Positions 1-10,186 are shown, counted from the stretch's first letter. The stretch is 64,000 nt of DNA from an uncultured bacterium (GCA_945828315.1 CALZQA010000003.1:1-64000); one strand, 5' to 3'. The notes: generated by a model not told the origin, from the letters alone. Program-made: numbers and translations.

Positions 1-4
1 CAAT

Positions 5-379
5 GTGCCGGGTATTTCCGCGTGGTTTGGTGAGGGTTATGTGACATACTCCAATGAGGCAAAGGAAAAGCTTTTGGGTGTTTCGCATGAGACGCTTGAG
101 ACGTACGGTGCGGTAAGCGCCGAGACTGCCGGTGAGATGGCAAGAGGCGCGGCCAATGCGGCAGATGTGGATGCCTCCATCGCAGTCACAGGCATTGCCG
201 GCCCTGATGGCGGAACAGCCGAGAAACCGGTTGGACTGGTGTATATGGGATGCTTTTGCAAAGGAAATACCTGTGTGGAAAAGCATATCTTTGACGGAGA
301 CCGTTCTCAGGTTCGTGCACAGTCCGTTCAGGCAGCGCTACGGCTGTTAAAAACGATGCTGGAGCAGTCAACAGTCTGA
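5..379 (+). CDS. cinA: CinA C-terminal (nicotinamide-nucleotide amidase) domain, 5' truncated by window start
   Basis: Conserved CinA C-domain motifs 'SAETAGEMARGA', 'AVTGIAGPDGGTAEKPVGLVY'; the ORF appears to continue upstream of the window. Confidence 0.85.
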   Translation: MPGISAWFGEGYVTYSNEAKEKLLGVSHETLETYGAVSAETAGEMARGAANAADVDASIAVTGIAGPDGGTAEKPVGLVYMGCFCKGNTCVEKHIFDGDRSQVRAQSVQAALRLLKTMLEQSTV

Positions 380-420
380 CCACCGGTAATAGATGATGTA
401 GAATTTACTGAGGTACAATT

Positions 421-990
421 ATGAGAATTATTGCAGGAAAAGCAAGGCGGCTTCCGCTCCGGACACTTCCGGGAAGGGATACAAGGCCGACAACCGACCG
501 CATCAAGGAGACATTGTTTAACATGCTTGCTCCGGATCTGGAAGGAGCCTATTTTCTGGATCTGTTTGCTGGCAGTGGACAGATCGGACTGGAAGCAGTC
601 AGCAGAGGAAGCGCATATTGTGTATTTGTGGATAACAACCGAAAAGCATGTGAAGTGATCAAAGACAACATGGATTTCACCAAGCTCGCCGGTCAATGTA
701 TGCTGATGAATACAGATGCCATGAGCGCGCTTCGTCGGCTTGAGGGAAAATACCGCTTTGATCTGATCTTTATGGATCCTCCTTACAATCAGGATCTGGA
801 AGCCGAGATATTAAGCTATCTGGCAGGTTCTTCCATTGTAAAGGATGGCGCGACGATCATCGTTGAAGCAGATGAACATACCGATTTTTCCTATGTGGGT
901 CGGCTTGGTTACACACTTCAGAAGGAAAAACTGTACAAAACGAATAAGCATGTGTTTCTTACGCTGAATGCGGAGAAAACAGAGGCATAA
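421..990 (+). CDS. rsmD: 16S rRNA (guanine966-N2)-methyltransferase RsmD
   Basis: MRIIAGKARRLPL...RPTTDRIKETLFN; DLFAGSGQIGLEA; DPPY motif; followed by coaD. Confidence 0.95.
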   Translation: MRIIAGKARRLPLRTLPGRDTRPTTDRIKETLFNMLAPDLEGAYFLDLFAGSGQIGLEAVSRGSAYCVFVDNNRKACEVIKDNMDFTKLAGQCMLMNTDAMSALRRLEGKYRFDLIFMDPPYNQDLEAEILSYLAGSSIVKDGATIIVEADEHTDFSYVGRLGYTLQKEKLYKTNKHVFLTLNAEKTEA

Positions 991-1005
991 AAAGAGAGGC
1001 TATTT

Positions 1006-1512
1006 ATGAAAAGAGCTATTTACCCGGGAAGCTTTGATCCGGTCACAAACGGTCACATGGATATCATCCGAAGGTCCGCAAATTTCGTGGACGAGCTGTA
1101 CGTAGGTGTACTGAATAACAGTGCAAAAAATTCATTGTTTTCTGCCGAGGAACGTGTTAGTATGTTAGAGGAGATGACCGCTGATCTGCCGAATGTTCAT
1201 ATTGTTTCATTTGACGGACTTTTGGTGGATTTTGCCCGTGAGATTCATGCGACGATCATTATTCGCGGGTTGCGGGCGGTGACGGATTTCGAATATGAGC
1301 TTCAGATCGCACAGACAAATCACGTGGAGTATGAGGAGATTGAAACCATCTTTCTTACGACCAGCCTGCAGTATTCCTATCTCAGCTCGACGATCGTAAA
1401 GGAGTTTGCGGCTTACGGCGGAGATATTTCACATTTTGTTCCGGAACAGCTGATCGACCGTATTTACCAAAAATATGGCATAGAAAAAGGAGAGCATCAT
1501 CATGAACAGTAA
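1006..1512 (+). CDS. coaD: Pantetheine-phosphate adenylyltransferase
   Basis: [16 protein letters not shown] nucleotidyltransferase motif; [19 protein letters not shown]. Confidence 0.97.
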   Translation: MKRAIYPGSFDPVTNGHMDIIRRSANFVDELYVGVLNNSAKNSLFSAEERVSMLEEMTADLPNVHIVSFDGLLVDFAREIHATIIIRGLRAVTDFEYELQIAQTNHVEYEEIETIFLTTSLQYSYLSSTIVKEFAAYGGDISHFVPEQLIDRIYQKYGIEKGEHHHEQ

Positions 1513-2140
1513 AATCGAACAGACCATCGAAGAATTAGAACAATACATAGACACCTGCAAACCACAGGCGTTCTCTTCTAATAAAATCATTGTCAACAAA
1601 GATCAGATCGAAGAACTTCTGACAGAGCTTCGCTTGCGGACACCGGAGGAGATCAAGCGCTATCAGAAGATGATCAGTAATAAAGAAGCAATTTTAGCAG
1701 ATGCACAGGCAAAGGCAGATGCGATCATTGCGCAGGCGGAGGTAACGCATTCTGAGCTTGTGAGCGAGCATCAGATCATGCAGCAGGCGTATGCGCAGGC
1801 AAATGAAGTCGTTATGATCGCAACGAAACAGGCACAGGAGATCCTGGATAAAGCAACCAATGATGCAAATAATATTCGCATGAGTGCGATCGGCTATACG
1901 GATGAGCTTCTGAAAAATCTGGAGGCAATCCTGTCCGGAGCCATTGAAGGGTCTAAGGCGCGTTACGAGAACCTGATCACAGGACTGAACAGCTCACTTC
2001 AGGTTGTGCTTGCAAACCGTGCAGAGCTGATGCCTCAGACAGAACCAGAGCTTTCCTCCGAAGAACCTGTATCTGCTATGGAAGAATCAGATACCATGCA
2101 GGCGGCTCCACCTGAGGCTGCTTCCGATGGACAGCAGTAA
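1502..2140 (+). CDS. Coiled-coil protein (V-ATPase subunit H / DivIVA-like character), overlapping coaD
   Basis: Ala/Glu/Gln-rich coiled-coil '[18 protein letters not shown]...'; ATG at 1502 overlaps the coaD stop by 11 nt; acidic Pro-rich tail. Confidence 0.7.
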   Translation: MNSKIEQTIEELEQYIDTCKPQAFSSNKIIVNKDQIEELLTELRLRTPEEIKRYQKMISNKEAILADAQAKADAIIAQAEVTHSELVSEHQIMQQAYAQANEVVMIATKQAQEILDKATNDANNIRMSAIGYTDELLKNLEAILSGAIEGSKARYENLITGLNSSLQVVLANRAELMPQTEPELSSEEPVSAMEESDTMQAAPPEAASDGQQ

Positions 2141-2156
2141 GATCGCCTGATCCCTT

Positions 2157-3113
2157 TTACAGGAGCGTACAGACCAGTGCTGCCAGCACAGCTGTGACTC
2201 CTGCCAGAAGGAGGCGCCCTTTTATATACGACGTAATGGATAGCCCGGCGTTTTTTTGACCTGAACGAAGAAGAGATGCCGTCTGTGCAATTCCGGAGCA
2301 GCCGCCAAAGGCGGTAGCTGCCATGATACAGATATATTTCAAGTGTGTATCTGAAAAAAAGTCGTTGATGGCGCTGACGGCACCTGTCACTTCCGACAAT
2401 CCGGCGATCAGTGTGCACAACGCCGGAAGTGCAGACAGAAAATGCCTGCCCATACTTGTAATGATGGAAAAGAGCATGACATAACCGCCAAGCTTTAACA
2501 TGGTTTCAAAACTGTTCATGATACCGGCATCAAGGACTGCAAAGTTCATCTGCAGTCCTGATGTCGATTTTTTCGCTTCACGGATATTTATGTCTGCAGT
2601 TTTTGATCTTTTGGTCAGGATGTGCAGTCGCAGCAGACCATAGCATAGGGACGGCGCATAGAGAACCAGATAACTGACTGGGATCAACTGTGGTGCACGG
2701 AGTGTTTCGGATAGGATGTATCCGCCGACAAATGCCGGGCTCATCTGGTTGGATATGATGAACAGAAGTGATGCCTCTTCCGTGGTGAGATTTCCCCGCT
2801 CATACAAATCCACAGTCAGCTTGCAACCCATTGGAAAGCCGAACAGTGTTCCTGCAAACAGTACAAAATGCGGATAAGAAATGCTCAGTTTTTTTGTGAT
2901 GGCATCCAGATAGCCACTTCTTATGAGCAGCTGGGTAAGGATCATGAAGGGAAGCAGACTGGGAAGCAGGCGATCTGCCCAAAGCATCAGCCCAAAGCGC
3001 GCTCCTTCCGCGGCGACTGCAGGTTCGCTCAGCAGGAATAAGAGGAACATGGCAAGCATATAAGAAAACATGTATTTTTTTGTAACATACCGGTGTGGGA
3101 TTCTTTTTCTCAT
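2157..3113 (-). CDS. ylbJ: YlbJ-like sporulation integral membrane protein (nucleoside-recognition/gate domain)
   Basis: Polytopic; 'LLPSLLPFMILTQLLI', 'LFGFPMGCKLTVDLYERGNLT', 'FGGCSGIAQTASLL'; adjacent to rsmD-coaD as in Bacillus ylbH-coaD-ylbJ. Confidence 0.8.
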   Translation of the reverse strand: MRKRIPHRYVTKKYMFSYMLAMFLLFLLSEPAVAAEGARFGLMLWADRLLPSLLPFMILTQLLIRSGYLDAITKKLSISYPHFVLFAGTLFGFPMGCKLTVDLYERGNLTTEEASLLFIISNQMSPAFVGGYILSETLRAPQLIPVSYLVLYAPSLCYGLLRLHILTKRSKTADINIREAKKSTSGLQMNFAVLDAGIMNSFETMLKLGGYVMLFSIITSMGRHFLSALPALCTLIAGLSEVTGAVSAINDFFSDTHLKYICIMAATAFGGCSGIAQTASLLRSGQKNAGLSITSYIKGRLLLAGVTAVLAALVCTLL

Positions 3114-3146
3114 ATTACTAAAAACTATGTCAGGCAGGTAAGAAAT

Positions 3147-3842
3147 ATGAAAAAAAGAATGTGGTTGTTGCTATTGGTGATCGTGCTGGCGGCACTGGAT
3201 GTGATCTCAGCTGATCATTTGAGGATCGATGCTGCCTCATCAAAATTCTCGGAAAGCTCGGATGAGGATCACGGCCCTGAAGCGGATGCGCCGGAAGAAC
3301 AAAAACGAAACAACGGCATACCGCCGGACGAGGTGGCTGCTATCATACAGGAAGAACTTCGTTTGTTTCCAATCCCGCAGTCAATCTCTCATCCGGCTTA
3401 TCAGGCATCCTTTGAGGATTCCTGGATGTCGGAACGCACCTTTGGCGGCGAGCGCGGACATGAAGGAACAGACATTATGCTTGATCCGGACGAACGGGGT
3501 CTGTTCCCGGTGCTGTCCATGACAGATGGTGTGATAGAAAAAAGGGGCTGGCTGCCTCAAGGCGGATATCGTCTGGGCATCCGTAGTACCGGTGGAATCT
3601 ACTATTATTATGCACATTTGTATGACTATGCAGAAGGGACCGAGACGGGCGCTGTTGTTGCGGCCGGACAGTTGCTTGGGTTTGCCGGAGACAGTGGTTA
3701 CAGCAATATAGAGGGAACAATTGGAAATTTCCCGGTACATCTTCATGTGGGTATTTATTATAATGATGCACAGGGCATGGAGACAGCAGTGGATCCGTAT
3801 CCGTTTCTCTTGCCGCTGGACATTGTAAGGATGGATTTTTAA
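3147..3842 (+). CDS. M23 family (LytM-type) metallopeptidase, secreted/membrane anchored
   Basis: N-terminal hydrophobic segment; GHEGTDI and HLHVG zinc-ligand motifs. The ATG at 3147 is a more plausible start than 3093. Confidence 0.85.
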   Translation: MKKRMWLLLLVIVLAALDVISADHLRIDAASSKFSESSDEDHGPEADAPEEQKRNNGIPPDEVAAIIQEELRLFPIPQSISHPAYQASFEDSWMSERTFGGERGHEGTDIMLDPDERGLFPVLSMTDGVIEKRGWLPQGGYRLGIRSTGGIYYYYAHLYDYAEGTETGAVVAAGQLLGFAGDSGYSNIEGTIGNFPVHLHVGIYYNDAQGMETAVDPYPFLLPLDIVRMDF

Positions 3843-3906
3843 ATAGGTTTCATCTGACAAAACGGGTTAAAATATTAAGGATCGATGTTTGAAGAAAGGA
3901 AATATC

Positions 3907-4626
3907 ATGAGCTTGATCAGACTGGATAAATATTTAGCAGATATGCAGGTTGGGACACGCAGCGAGGTTAAAAAACTCATCCGTGCCGGCAAGGTACAGG
4001 TGGGTGGTCATGTCTGCAAAAATGCGGACGAAAAATTTGATCCGGAGCAGACGGATGTGATGGTGGACCATGTTCTTGTCGGTTATGCAGCCTATGAATA
4101 TTTTATGCTGAACAAGCCGAAGGGGTGTGTATCTGCCACGGAGGATAATCGTTATCCCGCGGTGCTGGATTATATCTCGCAGCATAAGCGAAAGGATCTG
4201 TTTCCTGTTGGACGGTTGGATCTTGATACGGAAGGATTGCTGCTCATCACCAACGACGGAGCTCTGGCACATGAGCTTTTAAGTCCGTCAAAGCATATCC
4301 CGAAGACCTATGAGGCGAAGATCGACGGTATTGTGACACAGGCGGATGCAGAATTGTTTGCACAGGGGATGGATATTGGCGAAAAAAAGCCCACAAAGCC
4401 GGCTGAGCTTATCATTTTAAAGGCAAATGTGATCTCTCATGTGCAGATCACGATCTACGAGGGTAAGTTTCATCAGATCAAGCGCATGTTTGAGAAGGTG
4501 GGCAAGCCGGTGTTGGAGTTAAAACGTATTTCCATGGGCGCACTGGTTTTGGATGAACAGCTGAAGCCGGGGGAATACCGGGCGCTGACAGAGAAAGAGA
4601 TCAATTATTTACGACAGAGAGGATAA
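3907..4626 (+). CDS. rsuA: 16S rRNA pseudouridine synthase, RsuA family
   Basis: S4 domain then VGRLDLDTEGLLLITNDG catalytic motif; GKFHQIKRMF. Confidence 0.92.
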   Translation: MSLIRLDKYLADMQVGTRSEVKKLIRAGKVQVGGHVCKNADEKFDPEQTDVMVDHVLVGYAAYEYFMLNKPKGCVSATEDNRYPAVLDYISQHKRKDLFPVGRLDLDTEGLLLITNDGALAHELLSPSKHIPKTYEAKIDGIVTQADAELFAQGMDIGEKKPTKPAELIILKANVISHVQITIYEGKFHQIKRMFEKVGKPVLELKRISMGALVLDEQLKPGEYRALTEKEINYLRQRG

Positions 4627-4632
4627 ACAGCA

Positions 4633-5301
4633 ATGCTTGAAGGAATCAAAGGAATTATTTTCGACCTGGACGGAACAATGGTGGACTCCATGTGGATGTG
4701 GCGAGGGATCGACAATGAATTCATGGACGCGCACGGATTGGAAATGACAGACGATCTGGAAACAGCCATCGAGGGGATGAGTTTTCGGGAAACTGCAGAG
4801 TATTTTGTGCGTACATATCCGCTTCAGGAAACGGTGGAAGAATTGATGGATATCTGGGTGCAGATGGCAATCGACAAATATCAGAATGAAGTGCCTGTCA
4901 AACCGGGACTGATCCTTTTTTTGCAGGAGATGAAAAAACGAGGCATCCGCATGGGAATCGCCACAAGCAATGCGCGTATTCTTCTGGATGCAGTCGCTGA
5001 TGCACACGGATTTTACGATTATATGGACGGTATGCTGACCGCCAATGAGGTGAAACGCGGTAAACCGGCACCGGATGTGTTTCTCGCGGTGGCGGAAAAG
5101 ATTGGTATTGCACCCGCTGATTGTCTGGTATTCGAGGATATTCCGCAGGGCATTCGTGCCGGACTTGCTGCAGGAATGAAAGTGTGTGCGGTGTTCGACG
5201 AATATTCCAAGGCGCAGGAAGCCGAAAAGCGTACGCTGGCCCACTACTACATTGATTCCTACGACCAGGTACTGGACGGAAGCTACGAGCGGTTGTTGTA
5301 A
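4633..5301 (+). CDS. HAD-superfamily phosphatase (beta-phosphoglucomutase-like)
   Basis: IIFDLDGTMVDSMWMW; ATSNAR; GKPAPDVFL; FEDIPQGIRAGLAAGM. Confidence 0.92.
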   Translation: MLEGIKGIIFDLDGTMVDSMWMWRGIDNEFMDAHGLEMTDDLETAIEGMSFRETAEYFVRTYPLQETVEELMDIWVQMAIDKYQNEVPVKPGLILFLQEMKKRGIRMGIATSNARILLDAVADAHGFYDYMDGMLTANEVKRGKPAPDVFLAVAEKIGIAPADCLVFEDIPQGIRAGLAAGMKVCAVFDEYSKAQEAEKRTLAHYYIDSYDQVLDGSYERLL

Positions 5302-5324
5302 AATCCTCCCGTGCGTGGTAAAAT
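5296..5324 (+). promoter_or_regulatory. Putative sigma-A type promoter for ygiQ-like gene
   Basis: TTGTAA (5296-5301), 17 bp, TAAAAT (5319-5324); a 6-bp hairpin GTAACT/AGTTAC follows. Confidence 0.5.
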
Positions 5325-5358
5325 AAACTGTTAAGTAACTGCGGATAGTTACATCTGA

Positions 5359-7308
5359 GTGAGGAATGATATGATACATGATTTTTTACCTGTGACAAGA
5401 GAAGACTGTGACAAGAGAGGCTGGGGACAGCTGGATTTTGTATATGTGATCGGAGATGCCTATGTCGATCATCCGTCTTTTGGTCCGGCGATCATCAGCC
5501 GTTTGCTGGAATCACATGGATATACGGTCGGCATTATCCCGCAGCCTGACTGGAAAGACGAGAAAAGCATTCAGGTCTTTGGAGAGCCGCGGCTTGGCTT
5601 TTTAGTATCCGGAGGTAATATGGATTCCATGGTCAATCATTATTCGGTATCCAAAAAGCACCGTGAGACAGATGCTTACACCCCCGGTGGAGAGATGGGA
5701 AAGCGCCCGGATTATGCAGTTGTCGTATACGGCAATCTGATCCGGCGCACTTACAAGCATACACCGATCATCATCGGCGGTATTGAGGCAAGTCTGCGCA
5801 GGCTTGCACACTACGACTACTGGTCTAACAAAATACGCCGTTCGATCCTGCTGGACTCCGGGGCAGATCTGATCTCATACGGAATGGGAGAGCACAGTAT
5901 CATTGAGATCGCCGATGCATTGGACAGCGGGATTGCTGTCAGCGATCTTACATTTATTGATGGAACCGTGTATAAGACAAGAGACCGTTCACTTTTGGAA
6001 CAAAACCGGGCGAAGGCATTACCGTGTTTTGAGGAGGTGCGTGCCTCCAAGGAAGCCTATGCCAGGAGTTTTTATATCCAGTACTGCAATACCGATCATT
6101 TTGTTGCAGATACCCTTTATGAGACATATGATGAAAAATTGTTTGTCGTCCAAAACCGTCCGGCTAAACCTTTGACACAGGAAGAAATGGATCGCGTTTA
6201 TGCACTGCCATATATGCGTACCTATCATCCGATGTATGAGGCTGCTGGTGGCATTCCGGCGATCCGTGAAGTGAAATTCTCACTGATCAGCAACCGGGGC
6301 TGTTTCGGAGGATGCAATTTCTGTGCGTTGACTTTTCATCAGGGACGTACTGTCCAGACACGGAGTCATGCATCGATCGTCGAGGAGGCAAAAAAACTCA
6401 CTTACGAGCCGGATTTTAAGGGATACATCCATGATGTAGGCGGTCCAACGGCGAATTTCAGACATCCGTCCTGCGAAAAGCAGCTGACAAGGGGTGTCTG
6501 TCCCAACAGACAGTGTTTGTTCCCGAAACCCTGCAAAAACCTTGTGGCAGACCACTCGGATTACATTCAGCTGTTGCGAAAACTGCGTGAGATTCCCGGC
6601 GTCAAGAAGGTTTTTATCCGTTCGGGGATCCGTTTTGATTATGTACTGGCAGATAAAAACGATGATTTTCTGCGGGAGCTGTGTGAGTATCATGTCAGCG
6701 GACAGCTGAAGGTCGCTCCGGAGCATATTTCAAAAAAAGTGCTGGACAAGCTGGGAAAACCGGCACCGGAAGTTTATAAGAACTTTGTAGAACGCTATAA
6801 CCGCATGAATGAAAAGCTTGGAAAAAAGCAGTATCTGGTACCGTATCTCATGTCTTCGCATCCGGGCGCCACGCTCACCGAAGCCATAGAACTGGCAGAA
6901 TATCTGCGGGATATCCATTATATGCCGGAACAGGTGCAGGATTTTTATCCGACACCGTCAACGATCTCCACATGTATGTATTACACCGGGCTTGATCCAC
7001 GGGATATGACACCGGTCTACACTGCGACCAATCCCCATGAGAAGGCCATGCAGCGGGCATTGATGCAATATCGAAATCCGAAAAACTATGACCTGGTAAA
7101 AGAGGCGTTGGAGCGCGCCGGCAGGACTGACCTGATCGGATTTGGTCCGAAGTGCCTGATCCGTCCGAGAAGCGGTGCAGGCGCAGCCCATCGCGAAGAA
7201 AAACGTGACAGGGGCTATGCAGGTGCGCGTGTAAAACATGCCAAGACAGTCGGGCCGTCAAAAAAGAAGACGATCCGAAACGTACACAAAAAGAAGAGAC
7301 AAGGGTAA
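5359..7308 (+). CDS. ygiQ: YgiQ family radical SAM protein
   Basis: SNRGCFGGCNFCALTFHQGR radical SAM cluster; IHDVGGPTANF; YMSSHPGAT; ~650 aa. Confidence 0.95.
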   Translation: MRNDMIHDFLPVTREDCDKRGWGQLDFVYVIGDAYVDHPSFGPAIISRLLESHGYTVGIIPQPDWKDEKSIQVFGEPRLGFLVSGGNMDSMVNHYSVSKKHRETDAYTPGGEMGKRPDYAVVVYGNLIRRTYKHTPIIIGGIEASLRRLAHYDYWSNKIRRSILLDSGADLISYGMGEHSIIEIADALDSGIAVSDLTFIDGTVYKTRDRSLLEQNRAKALPCFEEVRASKEAYARSFYIQYCNTDHFVADTLYETYDEKLFVVQNRPAKPLTQEEMDRVYALPYMRTYHPMYEAAGGIPAIREVKFSLISNRGCFGGCNFCALTFHQGRTVQTRSHASIVEEAKKLTYEPDFKGYIHDVGGPTANFRHPSCEKQLTRGVCPNRQCLFPKPCKNLVADHSDYIQLLRKLREIPGVKKVFIRSGIRFDYVLADKNDDFLRELCEYHVSGQLKVAPEHISKKVLDKLGKPAPEVYKNFVERYNRMNEKLGKKQYLVPYLMSSHPGATLTEAIELAEYLRDIHYMPEQVQDFYPTPSTISTCMYYTGLDPRDMTPVYTATNPHEKAMQRALMQYRNPKNYDLVKEALERAGRTDLIGFGPKCLIRPRSGAGAAHREEKRDRGYAGARVKHAKTVGPSKKKTIRNVHKKKRQG

Positions 7309-7345
7309 CTGTTCAGAACAATCACAAACAGGGTGAGTAAAAGAT

Positions 7346-8332
7346 ATGAAAGCATTTACGATCAGGGAAAATGAAGCGGGACAGCGGCTGGACAAATATT
7401 TGCGAAAGCTCCTACCGGATGCACCGGGCAGTTTTATATATAAAATGCTCCGCAAAAAGAATATTGTGTTAAATGCACAGAAAGCTACCGGTGCGGAGCA
7501 TTTATCAGTGGGCGACGAGGTGGTCTGTTTTCTGTCTGATGAGACCTTTGACAAGTTCTCAAGGAGCGCGGAGGATACGATCGAGGAACTGAAGCGTGTG
7601 CCTGTTCAGCCTGCTTTTTCCATTGTTTATGAAGATGATGATGTGCTTGTCATGAATAAACCGGCTGGCATGCTCTCGCAAAAGGCAAAAGAATCCGATA
7701 TCTCGGCAAATGAGCATATGATCGCCTATCTTCTGGAGTCGAAAGCACTGACAGAGGAGGATCTGCATACCTTCCGGCCTTCCATCTGTAACCGTCTGGA
7801 CCGCAACACTTCCGGACTGCTTCTGGCAGGAAAGACACTGCGGGGATTGCAGCAGCTTTCGGCAGAACTCAAAAGCCGATCCATGGCAAAATATTATCGG
7901 TGTCTGGTAAAAGGTGACATTCCGGAAAAGAAACTGCAGAAAGGTTATCTGTTAAAAGATGAGCGCGAAAATGCTGTTTCTATTTTTCAGAATGGCGCAC
8001 CTAACCGTAAATATATAGAGACGGAATATGATCCGGTGGAGCGTTTTGGTGATTATACTTTACTGGAAGTACATCTCATCACCGGTCGTTCCCACCAGAT
8101 CCGTGCCCATTTGTCATCACTCGGTCATCCGGTGATCGGTGATCCGAAATACGGTGATATGCGCGAAAACAGACTCTTTGAGAACAAGGCAGGCGTAAAT
8201 CGCCAGTTGCTGCATGCGTATCGGGTACATTTCTCTGACGGCAGCGAAGTGATTGCAGATCTGCCGGGCGATTTCGAAGCGGCGCTTTCCTGGCTTCGGG
8301 GTCGAATGCCTATAGAACCGGTGAAAGGATAA
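7346..8332 (+). CDS. RluA family 23S rRNA pseudouridine synthase
   Basis: S4 domain; CNRLDRNTSGLLLAGKT; ITGRSHQIRAHLSSLGHPVIGDPKYG. Confidence 0.95.
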   Translation: MKAFTIRENEAGQRLDKYLRKLLPDAPGSFIYKMLRKKNIVLNAQKATGAEHLSVGDEVVCFLSDETFDKFSRSAEDTIEELKRVPVQPAFSIVYEDDDVLVMNKPAGMLSQKAKESDISANEHMIAYLLESKALTEEDLHTFRPSICNRLDRNTSGLLLAGKTLRGLQQLSAELKSRSMAKYYRCLVKGDIPEKKLQKGYLLKDERENAVSIFQNGAPNRKYIETEYDPVERFGDYTLLEVHLITGRSHQIRAHLSSLGHPVIGDPKYGDMRENRLFENKAGVNRQLLHAYRVHFSDGSEVIADLPGDFEAALSWLRGRMPIEPVKG

Positions 8333-8337
8333 TTGTC

Positions 8338-8874
8338 ATGGCAACGTGGAATTCAAGAGGGCTTCGCGGATCTGCGCTGGAGGAGCTTGTAAACCGCACC
8401 AATGAAATATATGCGGAAAACTCGCTGGCACTGATCCAGAAGGTACCTACTCCGATCACTCCCATCAATATTGATAAGCAGACACGACATATCACATTGG
8501 CATATTTTGACCAGAAAAGTACAGTTGACTATATTGGCGTCGTGCAAGGAATTCCTGTCTGCTTTGATGCAAAAGAATGTCATACGGACACATTTCCCTT
8601 ACAAAACATTCACAAACATCAGGTAGAATTTATGAAGCGTTTTGAAGAACAACAGGGAGTTGCATTCTTTTTGATCCATTATACCAAACGGGATATTTTT
8701 TACTACCTGCCATTACGTCAGCTCCTTACTTTCTGGAATCGTATGGAGGATGGTGGAAGAAAAAGCTTTCGCTTTGAGGAACTGAGTGAAGAATTTTTCT
8801 TTCAAATGGGAAAAAATGGTGTATTTGTGCCGTATTTACAGCCTTTACAGATCGATTTGGATGCACGAGGTTGA
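8338..8874 (+). CDS. recU: Holliday junction resolvase RecU
   Basis: NSRGLRGSALEELVNRTNEIY; VDYIGVVQGIPVCFDAKEC; HQVEFMKRFEEQQGVAFFLI. Confidence 0.92.
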   Translation: MATWNSRGLRGSALEELVNRTNEIYAENSLALIQKVPTPITPINIDKQTRHITLAYFDQKSTVDYIGVVQGIPVCFDAKECHTDTFPLQNIHKHQVEFMKRFEEQQGVAFFLIHYTKRDIFYYLPLRQLLTFWNRMEDGGRKSFRFEELSEEFFFQMGKNGVFVPYLQPLQIDLDARG

Positions 8875-8899
8875 CTTTTACAGAAGAATCGCGTATAAT
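8871..8899 (+). promoter_or_regulatory. Promoter of his operon
   Basis: TTGACT (8871-8876), 17 bp, TATAAT (8894-8899); the -35 overlaps the recU stop codon. Confidence 0.75.
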
Positions 8900-8968
8900 C
8901 AGAAAGGTTCAGTGTGCTACCAAATTAGCACGTTACCACGATAAAGCGTTATTTCATATGGAGGAATC

Positions 8969-10153
8969 ATGAAACAGAATTTACATACACCGGAAGGTGT
9001 CCGGGACATTTACGGTACGGAATGTGAACGCAAGTTGTATTTGGAGCAGAAGCTTTTTTCTGTTCTGACGGGTTACGGTTATCATCCGATCGAGACGCCA
9101 TCATTCGAATTCTTTGAAATTTTCGGTAGGGAAGTGGGCACAACACCGTCGAAGGATCTGTACAAGTTTTTTGACCGTGAGGGTAACACGCTTGTGCTTC
9201 GTCCGGATATCACACCATCTATTGCTCGATCAGCTGCAAAGTACTATATGGATGAAGAAATGCCGCTGAGATTCTGCTATAAGGGAAATACCTTTATCAA
9301 CCATCACAGTCTGCGTGGACGAATGAAAGAGTGTACCCAGCTCGGGGCTGAACTTATGGGGGATAATACAGTTGATGCAGATGCGGAAATGCTGTCCATG
9401 ATCGTGGATTGTCTGCAGGCGGCCGGTCTGAAGGAATTTCAGATCAGCGTGGGACACGCGAGCATTTTCAAAGGTCTTGTAGAGGCGGCAGGCTTTTCGG
9501 AGGAGGAAACCGCTGAGCTGCACGGATTGATCTCCAACAAGAATTTTTACGGCGTGGAGGAATTTGTCAGCAGTCGCAATTTGCCGGAGGATCTGAGAAA
9601 ATGCTTTGGCATTCTGCGCTGTATGTACACTTCCGGCGATGAACTGGAGCAGTTTAAGCAGGCGGCACAGAAATACGATACGGTCTACACGGCGCTGCAG
9701 CGTTTAGAGCAGCTGCAGCAGCTGCTTCTGATCTATGGAATAGATAATTATGTATCCTTCGAACCCGGGATGGTCAGCGATTATCAATATTATACCGGTA
9801 TATTATTATCAGGCTATACTTTCGGAACCGGAGAGCCGATCGTAAAGGGAGGACGTTATGACGAACTGCTTCCGATGTTTGGGAAAAATGCCCCGGCTAT
9901 TGGCTTTGTTGTTGTAATCGACCAGCTGCTGGAGGCAATCTCCAGACAGATGATTGAGGTTCCCATCACACACAGTACGCAGTTGATCGTATACGCAGCT
10001 TCCCATCACGAGGACGCTGTCATATTGGCTCGTAAAGCGCGAAGCACGGGGGGCCGTGTGGAGTTGATCCGTTTTGATGAGGCAAAAGGGCGGGAGGCTT
10101 ATGAGTCCTATGCAGCGATAAATCAGATCGCACGTATCACCTGGCTGGTATAA
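8969..10153 (+). CDS. hisZ: ATP phosphoribosyltransferase regulatory subunit HisZ
   Basis: HisRS-like class II fold: TPEGVRDIYG, LYKFFDREGNTLVLRPDITPSIAR; followed by short-form hisG. Confidence 0.95.
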   Translation: MKQNLHTPEGVRDIYGTECERKLYLEQKLFSVLTGYGYHPIETPSFEFFEIFGREVGTTPSKDLYKFFDREGNTLVLRPDITPSIARSAAKYYMDEEMPLRFCYKGNTFINHHSLRGRMKECTQLGAELMGDNTVDADAEMLSMIVDCLQAAGLKEFQISVGHASIFKGLVEAAGFSEEETAELHGLISNKNFYGVEEFVSSRNLPEDLRKCFGILRCMYTSGDELEQFKQAAQKYDTVYTALQRLEQLQQLLLIYGIDNYVSFEPGMVSDYQYYTGILLSGYTFGTGEPIVKGGRYDELLPMFGKNAPAIGFVVVIDQLLEAISRQMIEVPITHSTQLIVYAASHHEDAVILARKARSTGGRVELIRFDEAKGREAYESYAAINQIARITWLV

Positions 10154-10186
10154 AAGTTGAGACTATGATTGGAGACAGAATACGAG

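Noticed and set aside
4609-5379. 256-aa minus-strand ORF antisense to the HAD phosphatase
   Set aside because: His/Cys-rich shadow ORF opposite a gene with clear HAD motifs; no recognisable domain and no RBS context.
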